A DNA stretch of 64,000 nucleotides from the NCBI RefSeq assembly GCF_023502235.1, contig NZ_JAMFLY010000002.1, positions 558,001 through 622,000 of the forward strand. The letters run 5' to 3'. The notes beneath the pieces were generated by a model, which made no database searches, was not told where the DNA came from, and saw only the letters and a program-made list of their open reading frames with translations. A program made the translations under genes and the position numbers. Source of the stretch: Flagellimonas myxillae. Its GTDB lineage: Bacteria > Bacteroidota > Bacteroidia > Flavobacteriales > Flavobacteriaceae. This document shows, piece after piece, positions 1 through 8,325 of the stretch (position 1 is its first letter; each line of letters starts with the position of its first letter).

Positions 1-288
1 CCCCTTGGATACCATTTGTTGCATTTTGGTGGCCATGAGTTCGTTGTAGGTTTCCATGGATGGCTTTTCCGGAACCTCTACAATTTCCAAAGGAATCCCG
101 ATGGATTTGGTTTGTGCTTCCAGCACTTCCCTTCGAAGTCCGTGCATGGAGACTCTATTGTAGTGGGCATTGACCGTTGTCAATAAGGTATCGATTTGGA
201 ATTGCTTTCCTTGTTGCAAATGGTATAGCGCCAGGGCGGAGTCCTTTCCGGAACTCCAGTTAAAAAAGGTCTTAGCTTTTTGTGACAT
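1..288 (-). CDS. Partial Dph6/MJ0570-type ATP-pyrophosphatase (diphthine-ammonia-ligase-like)
   Basis: Only the first 96 codons are present; the gene runs off the left edge. It starts at ATG 288 (MSQKAKTFFNWSSGKDSAL). The SGKDSALALY stretch is the PP-loop that binds ATP in N-type ATP-pyrophosphatases, and the following HYNRVSMHGLRRE segment is typical of the COG2102 family related to eukaryotic diphthine-ammonia ligase. In bacteria there is no diphthamide, so the true substrate is unknown. It lies 21 bp downstream of mfd on the same strand and may be co-transcribed with it. The family call is good; the function is inference. Confidence 0.75.
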   Translation of the reverse strand, partial: MSQKAKTFFNWSSGKDSALALYHLQQGKQFQIDTLLTTVNAHYNRVSMHGLRREVLEAQTKSIGIPLEIVEVPEKPSMETYNELMATKMQQMVSKG

Positions 289-309
289 GTTAGACCAAAG
301 GTGGGAAAT

Positions 310-3300
310 CTAATTTAGAATTGCTTCGTTTTGAAAAGGCTGCAATGCCTCCAAGGCCTTTTCTACAGAATTAATCCCATCAAAAACCAGCAATAAACGA
401 AGTCCATTGCGGGTCTGCTTTTCTTTAAGCTGACAAGCCCTGGGATTGTTCTGCACATATTGGAGCACCTGGGTAAAAGCGGCACTTTGGTAAAAATCGG
501 ATTGTTGGTCGGACAGAAAATAGCCCAAGAACTTTGCTTTTTTCAAAACCACCTTTTCCAAACCGATTTTGTTGGCAATCCACTTAATACGAACAGAGTT
601 TAAAAGATCAACAGCTTGCGTGGGGAGTTCCCCAAACCGGTCAATTAATTCGGCCTCATATTTTTGCAGACCTTCCTCATCCTGAACTTCGTTCAGTTGG
701 GTGTACAAATTGAGACGTTCGGTTATATTGTTGATGTAATCGTCGGGGTAGAGCAATTCAAAATCGGTATCGAGTTGGGTTTCTTTTACGAAGGTTTTGG
801 GTTTGTCGCCCTCCACTTCCTCATAAAGCTCCTTAAACTCGTTTTCCTTGAGTTCCTCTATAGCCTCCGTTAGTATTTTTTGATAGGTTTCAAAACCAAT
901 TTCGTTGATGAACCCGCTTTGCTCTCCACCCAATAAGTCCCCGGCTCCCCGAATCTCCAAATCCTTCATGGCAATGTTAAAACCGCTTCCCAACTCGGTG
1001 AACTGTTCCAAAGCTTCAATCCGTTTTCTGGCATCGGGAGTCATCACTTCATAGGGTGGGGTAATGAAAAAGCAGAAGGCTTTTTTGTTGCTTCGTCCAA
1101 CACGCCCTCTCATTTGGTGTAGGTCGCTCAAACCAAAATTGTTGGCATTGTGGATAAAAATAGTGTTGGCGTTGGTCACATCCAGGCCACTTTCCACAAT
1201 GGTGGTGGAGACGAGCACATCGAACTCCCCGTTCATAAAGGCCATCATCAGTTGCTCCAGTTTTTTACCCTCCATTTGTCCGTGGCCAATACCAATCTTG
1301 GCGTCTGGGACCAAACGCTGGATCATCCCAGCTACCTCCTTGATGTTTTCAATTCGGTTATGGATAAAAAACACCTGTCCCCCACGTTGGATTTCATAGG
1401 AAACCGCATCACGGATAATCTCCTCATTGAATTGGATGACTCTACTCTCGATGGGGTAGCGATTGGGCGGAGGTGTGTTGATTACCGAAAGATCACGGGC
1501 AGCCATCAAACTGAACTGCAAGGTTCGGGGAATGGGCGTGGCCGTAAGGGTAAGGACGTCCACATTTTCCTTTATGGATTTAAGCTTGTCCTTTACGGCA
1601 ACCCCAAATTTTTGTTCTTCATCCACAATGAGCAATCCTAAATCCTTGAACTGTACATTTTTGTTCACCAGTTGATGGGTGCCAATGATGATGTCAATTT
1701 TGCCTTGTTCCAAACGTTCGAGGATTTCCCGTTTCTCCTTGGCCGTTCTAAAACGGTTGAGATAGTCCACGGTCACAGGTAATTCCCCAAGTCGTTTCTT
1801 AAAGGTATTGTTGTGCTGGAAAGCCAGAATTGTTGTCGGTACCAGTATCGCCACTTGCTTGCCGTTGTCCACCGCCTTAAAGGCCGCTCTTATGGCCACT
1901 TCCGTTTTCCCAAAACCAACATCCCCACAAATCAATCGGTCCATGGGGCGTTCGCTTTCCATATCCCTTTTTACATCTTGGGTGGATTTTTCTTGGTCTG
2001 GGGTGTCCTCGTAAATAAACGAAGCCTCCAGTTCATGCTGCAAATAACTGTCGGGGGCATATTGAAACCCTTTTTCCAGACGACGTTTTGCGTATACCTT
2101 GATTAGGTCGAAAGCGATTTTCTTGACCCTGCTTTTGGTCTTTTGTTTTAATTTTTTCCAGGCAGCCGAGCCCAGTTTATAGATTTTCGGTGGAGCGCCA
2201 TCCTTGCCATTGAACTTGGAGATTTTGTGCAGGGAATGGATACTTACGTATAGGATATCGCGATCACCGTAGACCAGTTTTATGGCTTCCTGTTTTTTGC
2301 CCTCAACATCAATTTTTTGCAACCCACCAAACTTGCCGATACCATGGTCTATATGGGTGACATAATCCCCAATTTCGAGTTTGTTGAGTTCCTTAAGGGT
2401 AATCGCCTGCTTTTTAGCATACCCATTTTTCAGCTGGAATTTGTGATAGCGCTCGAAAATCTGATGGTCGGTATAGCAGGCTAGTTTCAGGTCATGGTCT
2501 ATAAAACCTTGGTAAAGTGGAAAAACGATGGTCTTGTAATGAACCTCTTCCTCAATATCTTGAAAAATATCGTGAAACCGTTTTGCCTGCTGTTCCGTGG
2601 AACAAAATATATAATTGGTGTAGCCCGCTTGATGATTCTCGTTGAGGTTCTCAATAAGCAGGTCAAATTTTTTGTTGAATGTGGGTTGTGGTTTTGTATT
2701 GAATTGAATAAAGTCACTTCGACTTCGCTCAGTAACCGTGTTTTTGAAATTTTGGTTGCTGAGCGGAGTCGAAGCACTAAATTCCACCATTTTAAAATCT
2801 TCCAACTGGGAATTCAACAAAGTTGAGGTAACAAAGAGTTCTTCCGGTTTGGCATGTTTGATTTCTTCACTGAGTTCCTTAAAGCTCTCCTCGGCCTTTT
2901 CAAAAAAGGAATCCAATCGGGCATAGACCAAATCCAGGTTTTTGGAAAAGATGACAGTTTTGGGGGAGATGTATCTTAAAAAACTCTCCCTTGTCTCCTG
3001 CAAAAACTTGTTCTCCACATTGGGAATAATGGTGATGCGTTTCACCTTGTCCGTGGAAAGCTGGGTTTCTACATCAAAGGTTCGGATGCTATCCACTTCG
3101 TCCCCAAAAAACTCGATACGATAAGGTTCGTCGTTTGAAAAAGAGAACACATCCACAATCCCACCGCGTACTGAAAATTCACCGGGTTCTGTTACAAAAT
3201 CTACTCGTTGGAATTGATATTCAAACAATACCTCGTTCAAAAAGTCTAGGGACAGGGTGTCTTCCAGCTTTATTTTTAAGGTGTTTTTGTCCAGCTCTTT

Positions 3301-3726
3301 TCGGGTGACCACCTTTTCAAAAAGTGCATCGGGATAGGTGACAATCACCGCTGGTTTTTTGCGAGAATTGATGCGATTGAGTACTTCCGCGCGTAGCAAT
3401 ACGTTCGCATTATCCGTTTCCTCAATTTGGTATGGCCTTCGATAACTGCCCGGATAGAACAGCACATTTTTTTCGCCAATCAATTGCTCCAGGTCATTGA
3501 GATAGTATGCGGCCTCCTCCTTGTCGTTCAGCAATATGAGAAATGGAACCTCCGCTTCTTGGAAGGTAGAGGAAATTACGAAGGAAAGGGCGGAGCCTGT
3601 TAGGCCTTTTACACCAAGTTTTGTGTTGTCACCTTGAGCGGAATCGAGAGGTTGGGCAATAGTATCCCGCAGTTTCCCGAGCTGGGGAGACTGTTCAAAG
3701 AGTTGGGAAATGGACGATTTGGTCAA
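310..3726 (-). CDS. mfd: Transcription-repair coupling factor Mfd
   Basis: An ATP-dependent translocase that removes RNA polymerase stalled at DNA lesions and recruits UvrA for transcription-coupled excision repair. It is 1138 residues long, the usual Mfd length. The N-terminal third is UvrB-like. A CarD/RNAP-interaction domain follows near residues 440-510 (LEIGDYVTHIDHGIGKFGG). Then come superfamily-2 helicase motifs with Walker A GDVGFGKT near residue 601, a DEEQ box near 700, TATPIPRT, and a C-terminal TRCF domain. Two stretches, around residues 25-33 and 318-337, look like peptide encoded by REP-like palindromes (see findings) and do not resemble conserved Mfd sequence. A TTG-N20-TATATTTG promoter sits 17 bp upstream of the start. 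Confidence 0.97.
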   Translation of the reverse strand: MTKSSISQLFEQSPQLGKLRDTIAQPLDSAQGDNTKLGVKGLTGSALSFVISSTFQEAEVPFLILLNDKEEAAYYLNDLEQLIGEKNVLFYPGSYRRPYQIEETDNANVLLRAEVLNRINSRKKPAVIVTYPDALFEKVVTRKELDKNTLKIKLEDTLSLDFLNEVLFEYQFQRVDFVTEPGEFSVRGGIVDVFSFSNDEPYRIEFFGDEVDSIRTFDVETQLSTDKVKRITIIPNVENKFLQETRESFLRYISPKTVIFSKNLDLVYARLDSFFEKAEESFKELSEEIKHAKPEELFVTSTLLNSQLEDFKMVEFSASTPLSNQNFKNTVTERSRSDFIQFNTKPQPTFNKKFDLLIENLNENHQAGYTNYIFCSTEQQAKRFHDIFQDIEEEVHYKTIVFPLYQGFIDHDLKLACYTDHQIFERYHKFQLKNGYAKKQAITLKELNKLEIGDYVTHIDHGIGKFGGLQKIDVEGKKQEAIKLVYGDRDILYVSIHSLHKISKFNGKDGAPPKIYKLGSAAWKKLKQKTKSRVKKIAFDLIKVYAKRRLEKGFQYAPDSYLQHELEASFIYEDTPDQEKSTQDVKRDMESERPMDRLICGDVGFGKTEVAIRAAFKAVDNGKQVAILVPTTILAFQHNNTFKKRLGELPVTVDYLNRFRTAKEKREILERLEQGKIDIIIGTHQLVNKNVQFKDLGLLIVDEEQKFGVAVKDKLKSIKENVDVLTLTATPIPRTLQFSLMAARDLSVINTPPPNRYPIESRVIQFNEEIIRDAVSYEIQRGGQVFFIHNRIENIKEVAGMIQRLVPDAKIGIGHGQMEGKKLEQLMMAFMNGEFDVLVSTTIVESGLDVTNANTIFIHNANNFGLSDLHQMRGRVGRSNKKAFCFFITPPYEVMTPDARKRIEALEQFTELGSGFNIAMKDLEIRGAGDLLGGEQSGFINEIGFETYQKILTEAIEELKENEFKELYEEVEGDKPKTFVKETQLDTDFELLYPDDYINNITERLNLYTQLNEVQDEEGLQKYEAELIDRFGELPTQAVDLLNSVRIKWIANKIGLEKVVLKKAKFLGYFLSDQQSDFYQSAAFTQVLQYVQNNPRACQLKEKQTRNGLRLLLVFDGINSVEKALEALQPFQNEAILN
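2717..2774. repeat. REP-like inverted repeat inside mfd
   Basis: Two 21-bp arms (2717-2737 and 2754-2774) are inverted copies of a CTTCGACTCCGCTCAGCAACC-like core, with two mismatches, around a 16-bp loop. The palindrome lies inside mfd and is translated in frame, giving the low-complexity peptide TERSRS. Palindromes of this type are common between genes in Flavobacteriaceae; one within an essential-size domain protein is unusual. Confidence 0.75.
3630..3654. repeat. REP-like palindrome near the 5' end of mfd
   Basis: The core ACCTTGAGCGGAATCGAGAG resembles the central part of the flavobacterial REP palindrome, with ACCT/AGGT ends. It encodes PLDSAQGD around residues 25-33 of Mfd, in frame. 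It is a second copy of the same repeat class as at 2717-2774. Confidence 0.55.
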
Positions 3727-3742
3727 TCCAACAAATTTGCTG

Positions 3743-3773
3743 CAAATATATGGGGACGGAAGGTGGTGGACAA
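3743..3773 (-). promoter_or_regulatory. Bacteroidota-type promoter for mfd
   Basis: On the minus strand the -33 element TTG (3771-3773) is separated by 20 nt from a perfect -7 element TATATTTG (3743-3750), which lies 17 nt before the mfd ATG. This matches the TTG/TAnnTTTG consensus of the primary sigma factor of Bacteroidota and implies a very short leader. Confidence 0.65.
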
Positions 3774-3849
3774 CCGTTCCATCCGATTTCTCGTTTTTTA
3801 CCCGTTGGGATTAAAAAAACTGGTCATTTCGTGCCGAGTTGTAGAATTT

Positions 3850-4485
3850 CTAAATCTGCACTACCTCATCCTCCACAATAACGTAGATCTCATCCCCTTT
3901 TTTGGGTTTTAGGGTATAGGTACCAGTGAATTCGCCAAAAGCTGGAAAAATAAGTTGGTTCTTGGTTTTAAAAAAGCAAGCCAATCGCAGGGTCTGTCTT
4001 CCCTCTCCCCTTAACTTGATAGCTGGGTGGATATGACCACAAAGGTTGAAGTAGTTTTCACGCTGCTCCGGATGGTGTGTCAACAGAAAATTCTCCAGAA
4101 TCAGTTCTTGAAAAATAGGAACCCCAATGTCTTCAAATTTGTGTGGGGAAATGATATCATGGTTGCCGGACACTAAAACAATCTCAGCTGGGGTCTTGGC
4201 CACCCAGTTTTCAAAGAGATTCCATTCCTTGTTCAAGGTAGAATGGAATAGATCACCCAAAAAACAAATCTGGAAAGGACTAAATTCCGATACGATTTGG
4301 TCCAAAAGCACATAGTTTTTATGGATGGCCTTTCGGGGAACCGCGGCACCGAATTTTCTAAAATGGGCCACCTTTCCCAAGTGCACATCGCTGATCAACA
4401 GCATGGATTTTTCCTCCCAAAACATGCCACCCAAGGGATGAAGCATAAAGGTTTGATCTTGGATTTTTATGGAAATATTCTTCAC
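3850..4485 (-). CDS. pdeM: Ligase-associated DNA damage response endonuclease PdeM (metallophosphoesterase)
   Basis: A 211-residue calcineurin-like metallophosphoesterase. The metal-binding motifs are all present in order: SDVHLGK (D33, H35), GDLFHS (D78), GNHD (N108-H109), THHPEQ (H137) and GHIHP (H151, H153). This spacing and the GHIHPA ending are characteristic of PdeM, which usually sits beside a DEXH helicase, an ATP-dependent ligase and a metallo-beta-lactamase exonuclease in a DNA-repair operon. Here its helicase partner lies 1.4 kb upstream, and three unrelated genes stand between. It reads on the same strand as that helicase. No ligase or exonuclease is in the window. Confidence 0.88.
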   Translation of the reverse strand: MKNISIKIQDQTFMLHPLGGMFWEEKSMLLISDVHLGKVAHFRKFGAAVPRKAIHKNYVLLDQIVSEFSPFQICFLGDLFHSTLNKEWNLFENWVAKTPAEIVLVSGNHDIISPHKFEDIGVPIFQELILENFLLTHHPEQRENYFNLCGHIHPAIKLRGEGRQTLRLACFFKTKNQLIFPAFGEFTGTYTLKPKKGDEIYVIVEDEVVQI

Positions 4486-4509
4486 AATTATTAAAGATAC
4501 ATCCTTAAA

Positions 4510-4845
4510 TCAGTCGGCATGGTTTTCAACCACAAAATCGCCCCATTCCGCAATCGATCGTAACAAGGGGGTAAGCGTTGTGCCAAATTCGGTTAATGAA
4601 TAGACTACTTTTAGTGGGGGTTTGGTGGTGTGGACTTTTCGTTTGATCACTCCATCCTCTTCCAGACTTTTTAGCTGAAGGCTTAAGGTTCGTTCCGTGA
4701 CCCCATTGATTTTTTTCAGGAGTTCGTTATAGCGCAGAGAGCCTTCCAATAAATAAAATAGGATTACGGATTTCCATTTGCCCCCAATAATGCCCATGGT
4801 GACACTGGTACAGCACGGGTATGTTTTTCCTTTTACCGTATACAT
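4510..4845 (-). CDS. HxlR-family (DUF24) winged-helix repressor
   Basis: A 111-residue winged helix-turn-helix protein with the HxlR signature GGKWKSVILFYLLEGSLRYNEL and the wing region TKPPLKVVYSLTE, given here as separate short motifs: GGKWK, LRYNEL and VVYSLTEFG. Cys11-Cys12 just before the first helix match the redox-sensing N-terminal cysteine of YodB/HypR-type members, which respond to quinones, diamide or hypochlorite. It is divergent from the nitroreductase gene at 4946; the 100-bp spacer holds a palindrome with TACT/AGTA ends as in DUF24 operators. Local autorepression plus control of 4946-5854 is therefore the likely arrangement (inference). Confidence 0.88.
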   Translation of the reverse strand: MYTVKGKTYPCCTSVTMGIIGGKWKSVILFYLLEGSLRYNELLKKINGVTERTLSLQLKSLEEDGVIKRKVHTTKPPLKVVYSLTEFGTTLTPLLRSIAEWGDFVVENHAD

Positions 4846-4887
4846 GGATCTAAAATTTATATTTGATACTATCCTTTTTGACCGTTA

Positions 4888-4918
4888 TTGTTTGATTAAT
4901 CAACTATAGTTAGTTTTG
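4888..4918 (+). promoter_or_regulatory. Promoter of the nitroreductase operon
   Basis: TTG (4888-4890), a 20-nt spacer and TAGTTTTG (4911-4918) fit the Bacteroidota consensus exactly. The expected start of transcription is near 4925, inside the palindromic operator at 4920-4938. Confidence 0.6.
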
Positions 4919-4919
4919 T

Positions 4920-4938
4920 TACTATAATAAATATAGTA
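4920..4938. promoter_or_regulatory. Putative HxlR operator (19-bp palindrome)
   Basis: TACTATA-N5-TATAGTA is a perfect inverted repeat that overlaps the predicted transcription start of the nitroreductase gene. Its TACT...AGTA ends resemble the DUF24/HxlR consensus known from YodB-type regulators. Two further perfect palindromes lie just upstream: TTGATTAATCAA (4892-4903) and AACTATAGTT (4902-4911). Confidence 0.5.
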
Positions 4939-4945
4939 TAAAAAT

Positions 4946-5548
4946 ATGAGTTTTGTAACTGCAATGCAAGAGCGCTATACCACTAAAAAGTTTGACGCTA
5001 CGCGAACCATTGATCCTGAAATGATTGAGGAGCTGAAAGAGATTGTACGATTAAGCCCTTCTTCCATTAATAGTCAGCCTTGGAAGTTTACTTTTGTAAG
5101 GGATACGGCCACCAAGGCGAACTTGGCAAAGGCGTCTTTTTTTAATGAACAGAAAGTACTGGACTGCGACACTTTGGTAGTTTTTAGTAGAATCGACTCG
5201 GTTCCAATGTTTGAAAAACAGATTGAAGCCACCTTACCCGATCGGGCTTTGGCCTATTACGATCAATTTTTGAAGTCTTTTCCCGAAGAGCAACTCAAAG
5301 CATGGTTTGATAGCCAAACCTATTTAGCCCTTGGTGTATTTCTGGCAGCTTGTGCCAATATGGGAATTGATGCCACTCCGATGGAAGGTATAGAGCCGGA
5401 AAAATACAATCGCATATTGAATGCAGAGCACCACCATGCATTGGTTGGGGTGGCCATCGGATACCGGGACAAGGACGATTTTAACCAACCATCCAAAAAT
5501 CCAAAATCCAGAAGAGCATTAACGGATGTAGTAACAACCATAAACTAA
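4946..5548 (+). CDS. Nitroreductase family NAD(P)H-dependent oxidoreductase (NfsB-like)
   Basis: A 200-residue FMN-dependent nitroreductase-fold protein. The N-terminal YTTKKFD segment and LSPSSINSQPWKF (residues 35-48) form the FMN-phosphate contacts of the NfsB/oxygen-insensitive group. The C-terminal ALVGVAIGYRD...NPKSRR completes the fold. Such enzymes reduce nitroaromatics and quinones with NAD(P)H. It forms a two-gene operon with a quinol-monooxygenase-like gene 9 bp downstream and is divergent from an HxlR repressor with a conserved cysteine pair, so a quinone or electrophile detoxification role is likely (inference). Confidence 0.9.
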   Translation: MSFVTAMQERYTTKKFDATRTIDPEMIEELKEIVRLSPSSINSQPWKFTFVRDTATKANLAKASFFNEQKVLDCDTLVVFSRIDSVPMFEKQIEATLPDRALAYYDQFLKSFPEEQLKAWFDSQTYLALGVFLAACANMGIDATPMEGIEPEKYNRILNAEHHHALVGVAIGYRDKDDFNQPSKNPKSRRALTDVVTTIN

Positions 5549-5557
5549 ATTAAAAGC

Positions 5558-5854
5558 ATGGCAAATCAGCAATTAACCATCGTAGCGCGAATCTTGGCCA
5601 AACCGGAAAAGCGGGAATTGGTCAAATCAGAATTAATAAAACTCATTGCGCCAACCAGGGAAGAAGAAGGGTGTGTCAATTATGACCTGCACCAAGACAA
5701 TGAAAACGAAAACTTGTTTTTGTTCTTCGAAAATTGGACCACTAGGGAGCTATGGCAAAAGCACATGGAAAACCCACACATAGCAGCCTATATGGAGGCC
5801 ACGGAAGGCGCAGTTGCAGATTTCTCGCTGCACGAGATGACACGGATTGGGTAA
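5558..5854 (+). CDS. Putative quinol monooxygenase (ABM domain, YgiN-like)
   Basis: A 98-residue ferredoxin-like alpha/beta barrel protein of the antibiotic-biosynthesis-monooxygenase type. Features seen are LTIVARILAKPEKRELV at the N-terminus, EEGCVNYDLHQD in the middle, and FFENWTTRELWQKHMENPH with the conserved W/H positions. YgiN-type members act on quinols without cofactor. The 9-bp spacing behind the nitroreductase supports co-expression, and the pairing fits handling of quinone/quinol species. Confidence 0.85.
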   Translation: MANQQLTIVARILAKPEKRELVKSELIKLIAPTREEEGCVNYDLHQDNENENLFLFFENWTTRELWQKHMENPHIAAYMEATEGAVADFSLHEMTRIG

Positions 5855-5862
5855 GCATCGTA

Positions 5863-8325
5863 CTACCGGGTTAAAATTCTGGTCATCCGTTTAATACGGT
5901 CGGCCAGTTTTTCATTGGATAATTTTTCCCGTAGCCTATCCGTAATAATGGGGAATGAAAACGGGGTTGGATTTTCACATTGTTTCCAAACCATTTCCTG
6001 TTCGGCGATTCTTTCCAGAGCTAAGCGCAATCGACCTTCCTCCAATTGATGCTCGTAGGTTTCGGTGTAGGCTTGTTGATACAATAGGTTGTCGTCCTCA
6101 AAATCCTTGAAGACATCGAACAACAATTGGGAGCTGCTTTGCAGGTGTTTCATTTTTACGCCTTTCTCCGGGTAGCCGGTGAACACCATCCCACTGATTA
6201 CGGCTATATCCCTGAATTTACGTCTGGCCATCTCGTTGGAGTTTAAACTTTTTTGCAGATCGGATAGCATATATTCGGAAGTAAACAAGTTGTTGTCCAA
6301 TACGGCTTGGATGTCAATGGGTTTGTCCGAAAGCAATTCAAAACCATAATCGTTAAAAGCAAGGGAACAGGTAATCGGACTTAGCAAGCTTATCCTGTAG
6401 GCCAACAAACTACTCATACCTTCATGGATGGCCCTACCCTCAAACGGATAGAAGATATGGTGGTATCCATCGTTCGTCTTGAAGGTCTCAATTAAAAACT
6501 GATGGGGTTGTGGCACAATACTCTCTTCCCGTTGTTTGGCAAACATCTGGGCCAAAGATTGGATTTCTATCGCCTGATCTTTGAGCGGAAGCTCCGCAGT
6601 GTACAATTCTTGTCGGAGTAACTCGGACATCTTTGCCGAAAAACTCAGGCGACCCCCCATCCAGGATGGGATTTTGTTGCTCCGTTTGGAGGAGTTTCTC
6701 ACTTGGGCCGTCATTCCTTTAATTCGGATAAACTCCAGATTCCTTCCTGCAAAAGTGAAGACGTCCCCAGGACTCATTTTAGAAATAAAAGATTCCTCTA
6801 TGGTTCCTATATAACCACCCTTTTGGTAGCGAACAGAGAGACTGGCATCACCTACAATGGTCCCAATCTGGAATCGATGTCGCCGGGCAATTGCCAGATT
6901 GTTCACCTTGAACTTTCCATCAGTTTCCACCTCCACTTTTTTGTATTCGTCATAACTTTTTAGGCTCTGACTTCCCATCACCAAAAAATTCAATAGCCAT
7001 TGCCAAGTTTCTTCCGTGAGGGTTTGGTAGCAAAAGGTTTGCTTGACCTCTTGATAAATCTCATCAGGATAAAACCCTTCCGATACCGCCAAGGTAGTCA
7101 GGTATTGTATTAAAACATCATAACTGTTCAAATAAGGAATCCGGTCCTCAACTGCAGCGTTTAAAACAGCCTTTTGCATGGCAGAAGCTTCGATAAGTTC
7201 GATGGCATGGGTGGGTAAAAAGTAGATTACACTTTCCTTGCCCGGACGATGGCCACTGCGGCCCGCGCGTTGAAGGAATCGCGCAACACCTTTGGGACCT
7301 CCAATTTGCACTACAGTTTCCACAGGTGCAAAATCCACGCCCAAATCCAAGCTAGAGGTGCAGACGACGGCCTTCAGACTTTCATTTCGGATAGCCTGTT
7401 CCACCCAAAGTCGGGTGTCCTTGTTGATACTTCCGTGGTGCATGGCAATTTCCCCGGCATACTCCGGATGTTTTTCCAGGATTTTCTGAAACCAAATTTC
7501 ACATTGTCCCCGGGTGTTGGTGAACAACAGGGTAGTTTTGCTGCTGTTGATGATGGGAACTACATTTTCTAAAAGATGCAGTCCTAGGTGTCCCCGCCAA
7601 GGAAAAGTCTCCATCTTTTCCGGAATAATACTCTTTACTGTGATCTTTTTATTAAGGTTGGCCTTTATCAAAATCGAATTATCCAATTCCTTGGAGGTGG
7701 GCCCCAACAAAACTTCCCTAGCCTGTTCCAGATTTCCAATGGTGGCCGATATACCCCATATCCGCAGGTCTGAAGCGATGGTTTTTAACCTGGAAAGCCC
7801 CAATTCCATTTGAACCCCTCTTTTGGACCCCAGTAGCTCGTGCCATTCATCCACCACCACAGCAGAGCAGTTCTTAAAGACTTTATCATATCCTTTGGAA
7901 GACAGTAAAAGCTGGAGGCTTTCAGGGGTGGTGATCAGTAGGTCGGGCATACTTTTTTTCTGCCTCGCACGTTCGGCAGTGGTGGTGTCCCCAGTTCTAA
8001 TTCCTACGGTCATCTGGGTCTCCAAATCTTGGGTGATACGCTCCGCGGATTGTTTTATTTCTTGTGAAAGCGCTCGTAGCGGGGTTATCCAAATAGCTTT
8101 CAGTCCTTTTTTGTGTTTGGTTTTATAATCCTGGTTTTTTCGGATGTAATCCAAAACAATTGGAAACCAAAGTGCATAGGTTTTTCCACTTCCAGTTGGG
8201 GCATTCAACAGCCCGTGCTTTCCATTCAAAAAAGCCTCCCAAGACTGTTTTTGAAAGGCAAATGGCTTCCATCCTTGTTGTTGGAACCAATCTTGGGCTA
8301 TATGGAAAAGTTCGGAATTTTTCAG
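5863..8325 (-). CDS. Ligase-associated DEXH-box helicase (Lhr-like), probable CTG start
   Basis: A superfamily-2 DNA helicase of the ligase-associated type that partners with PdeM. Motifs, numbered from the proposed start, are APTGSGKT (residues 42-49), LITTPESLQ, DEWH (159-162), ISATIGN, SSLDLGVDF and QRAGRSGHRPGK, followed by an Lhr-type C-terminal region. There is no ATG. A TTG at 8229 would cut off the Q-motif region (IAQDWFQQQGWKPFAFQ) that family members keep. The frame stays open to a TAA at 8335-8337, and the best-placed codon is CTG 8325, giving 820 residues. A one-base indel in the A5 run nearby is the alternative explanation. Confidence 0.88.
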   Translation of the reverse strand: MKNSELFHIAQDWFQQQGWKPFAFQKQSWEAFLNGKHGLLNAPTGSGKTYALWFPIVLDYIRKNQDYKTKHKKGLKAIWITPLRALSQEIKQSAERITQDLETQMTVGIRTGDTTTAERARQKKSMPDLLITTPESLQLLLSSKGYDKVFKNCSAVVVDEWHELLGSKRGVQMELGLSRLKTIASDLRIWGISATIGNLEQAREVLLGPTSKELDNSILIKANLNKKITVKSIIPEKMETFPWRGHLGLHLLENVVPIINSSKTTLLFTNTRGQCEIWFQKILEKHPEYAGEIAMHHGSINKDTRLWVEQAIRNESLKAVVCTSSLDLGVDFAPVETVVQIGGPKGVARFLQRAGRSGHRPGKESVIYFLPTHAIELIEASAMQKAVLNAAVEDRIPYLNSYDVLIQYLTTLAVSEGFYPDEIYQEVKQTFCYQTLTEETWQWLLNFLVMGSQSLKSYDEYKKVEVETDGKFKVNNLAIARRHRFQIGTIVGDASLSVRYQKGGYIGTIEESFISKMSPGDVFTFAGRNLEFIRIKGMTAQVRNSSKRSNKIPSWMGGRLSFSAKMSELLRQELYTAELPLKDQAIEIQSLAQMFAKQREESIVPQPHQFLIETFKTNDGYHHIFYPFEGRAIHEGMSSLLAYRISLLSPITCSLAFNDYGFELLSDKPIDIQAVLDNNLFTSEYMLSDLQKSLNSNEMARRKFRDIAVISGMVFTGYPEKGVKMKHLQSSSQLLFDVFKDFEDDNLLYQQAYTETYEHQLEEGRLRLALERIAEQEMVWKQCENPTPFSFPIITDRLREKLSNEKLADRIKRMTRILTR

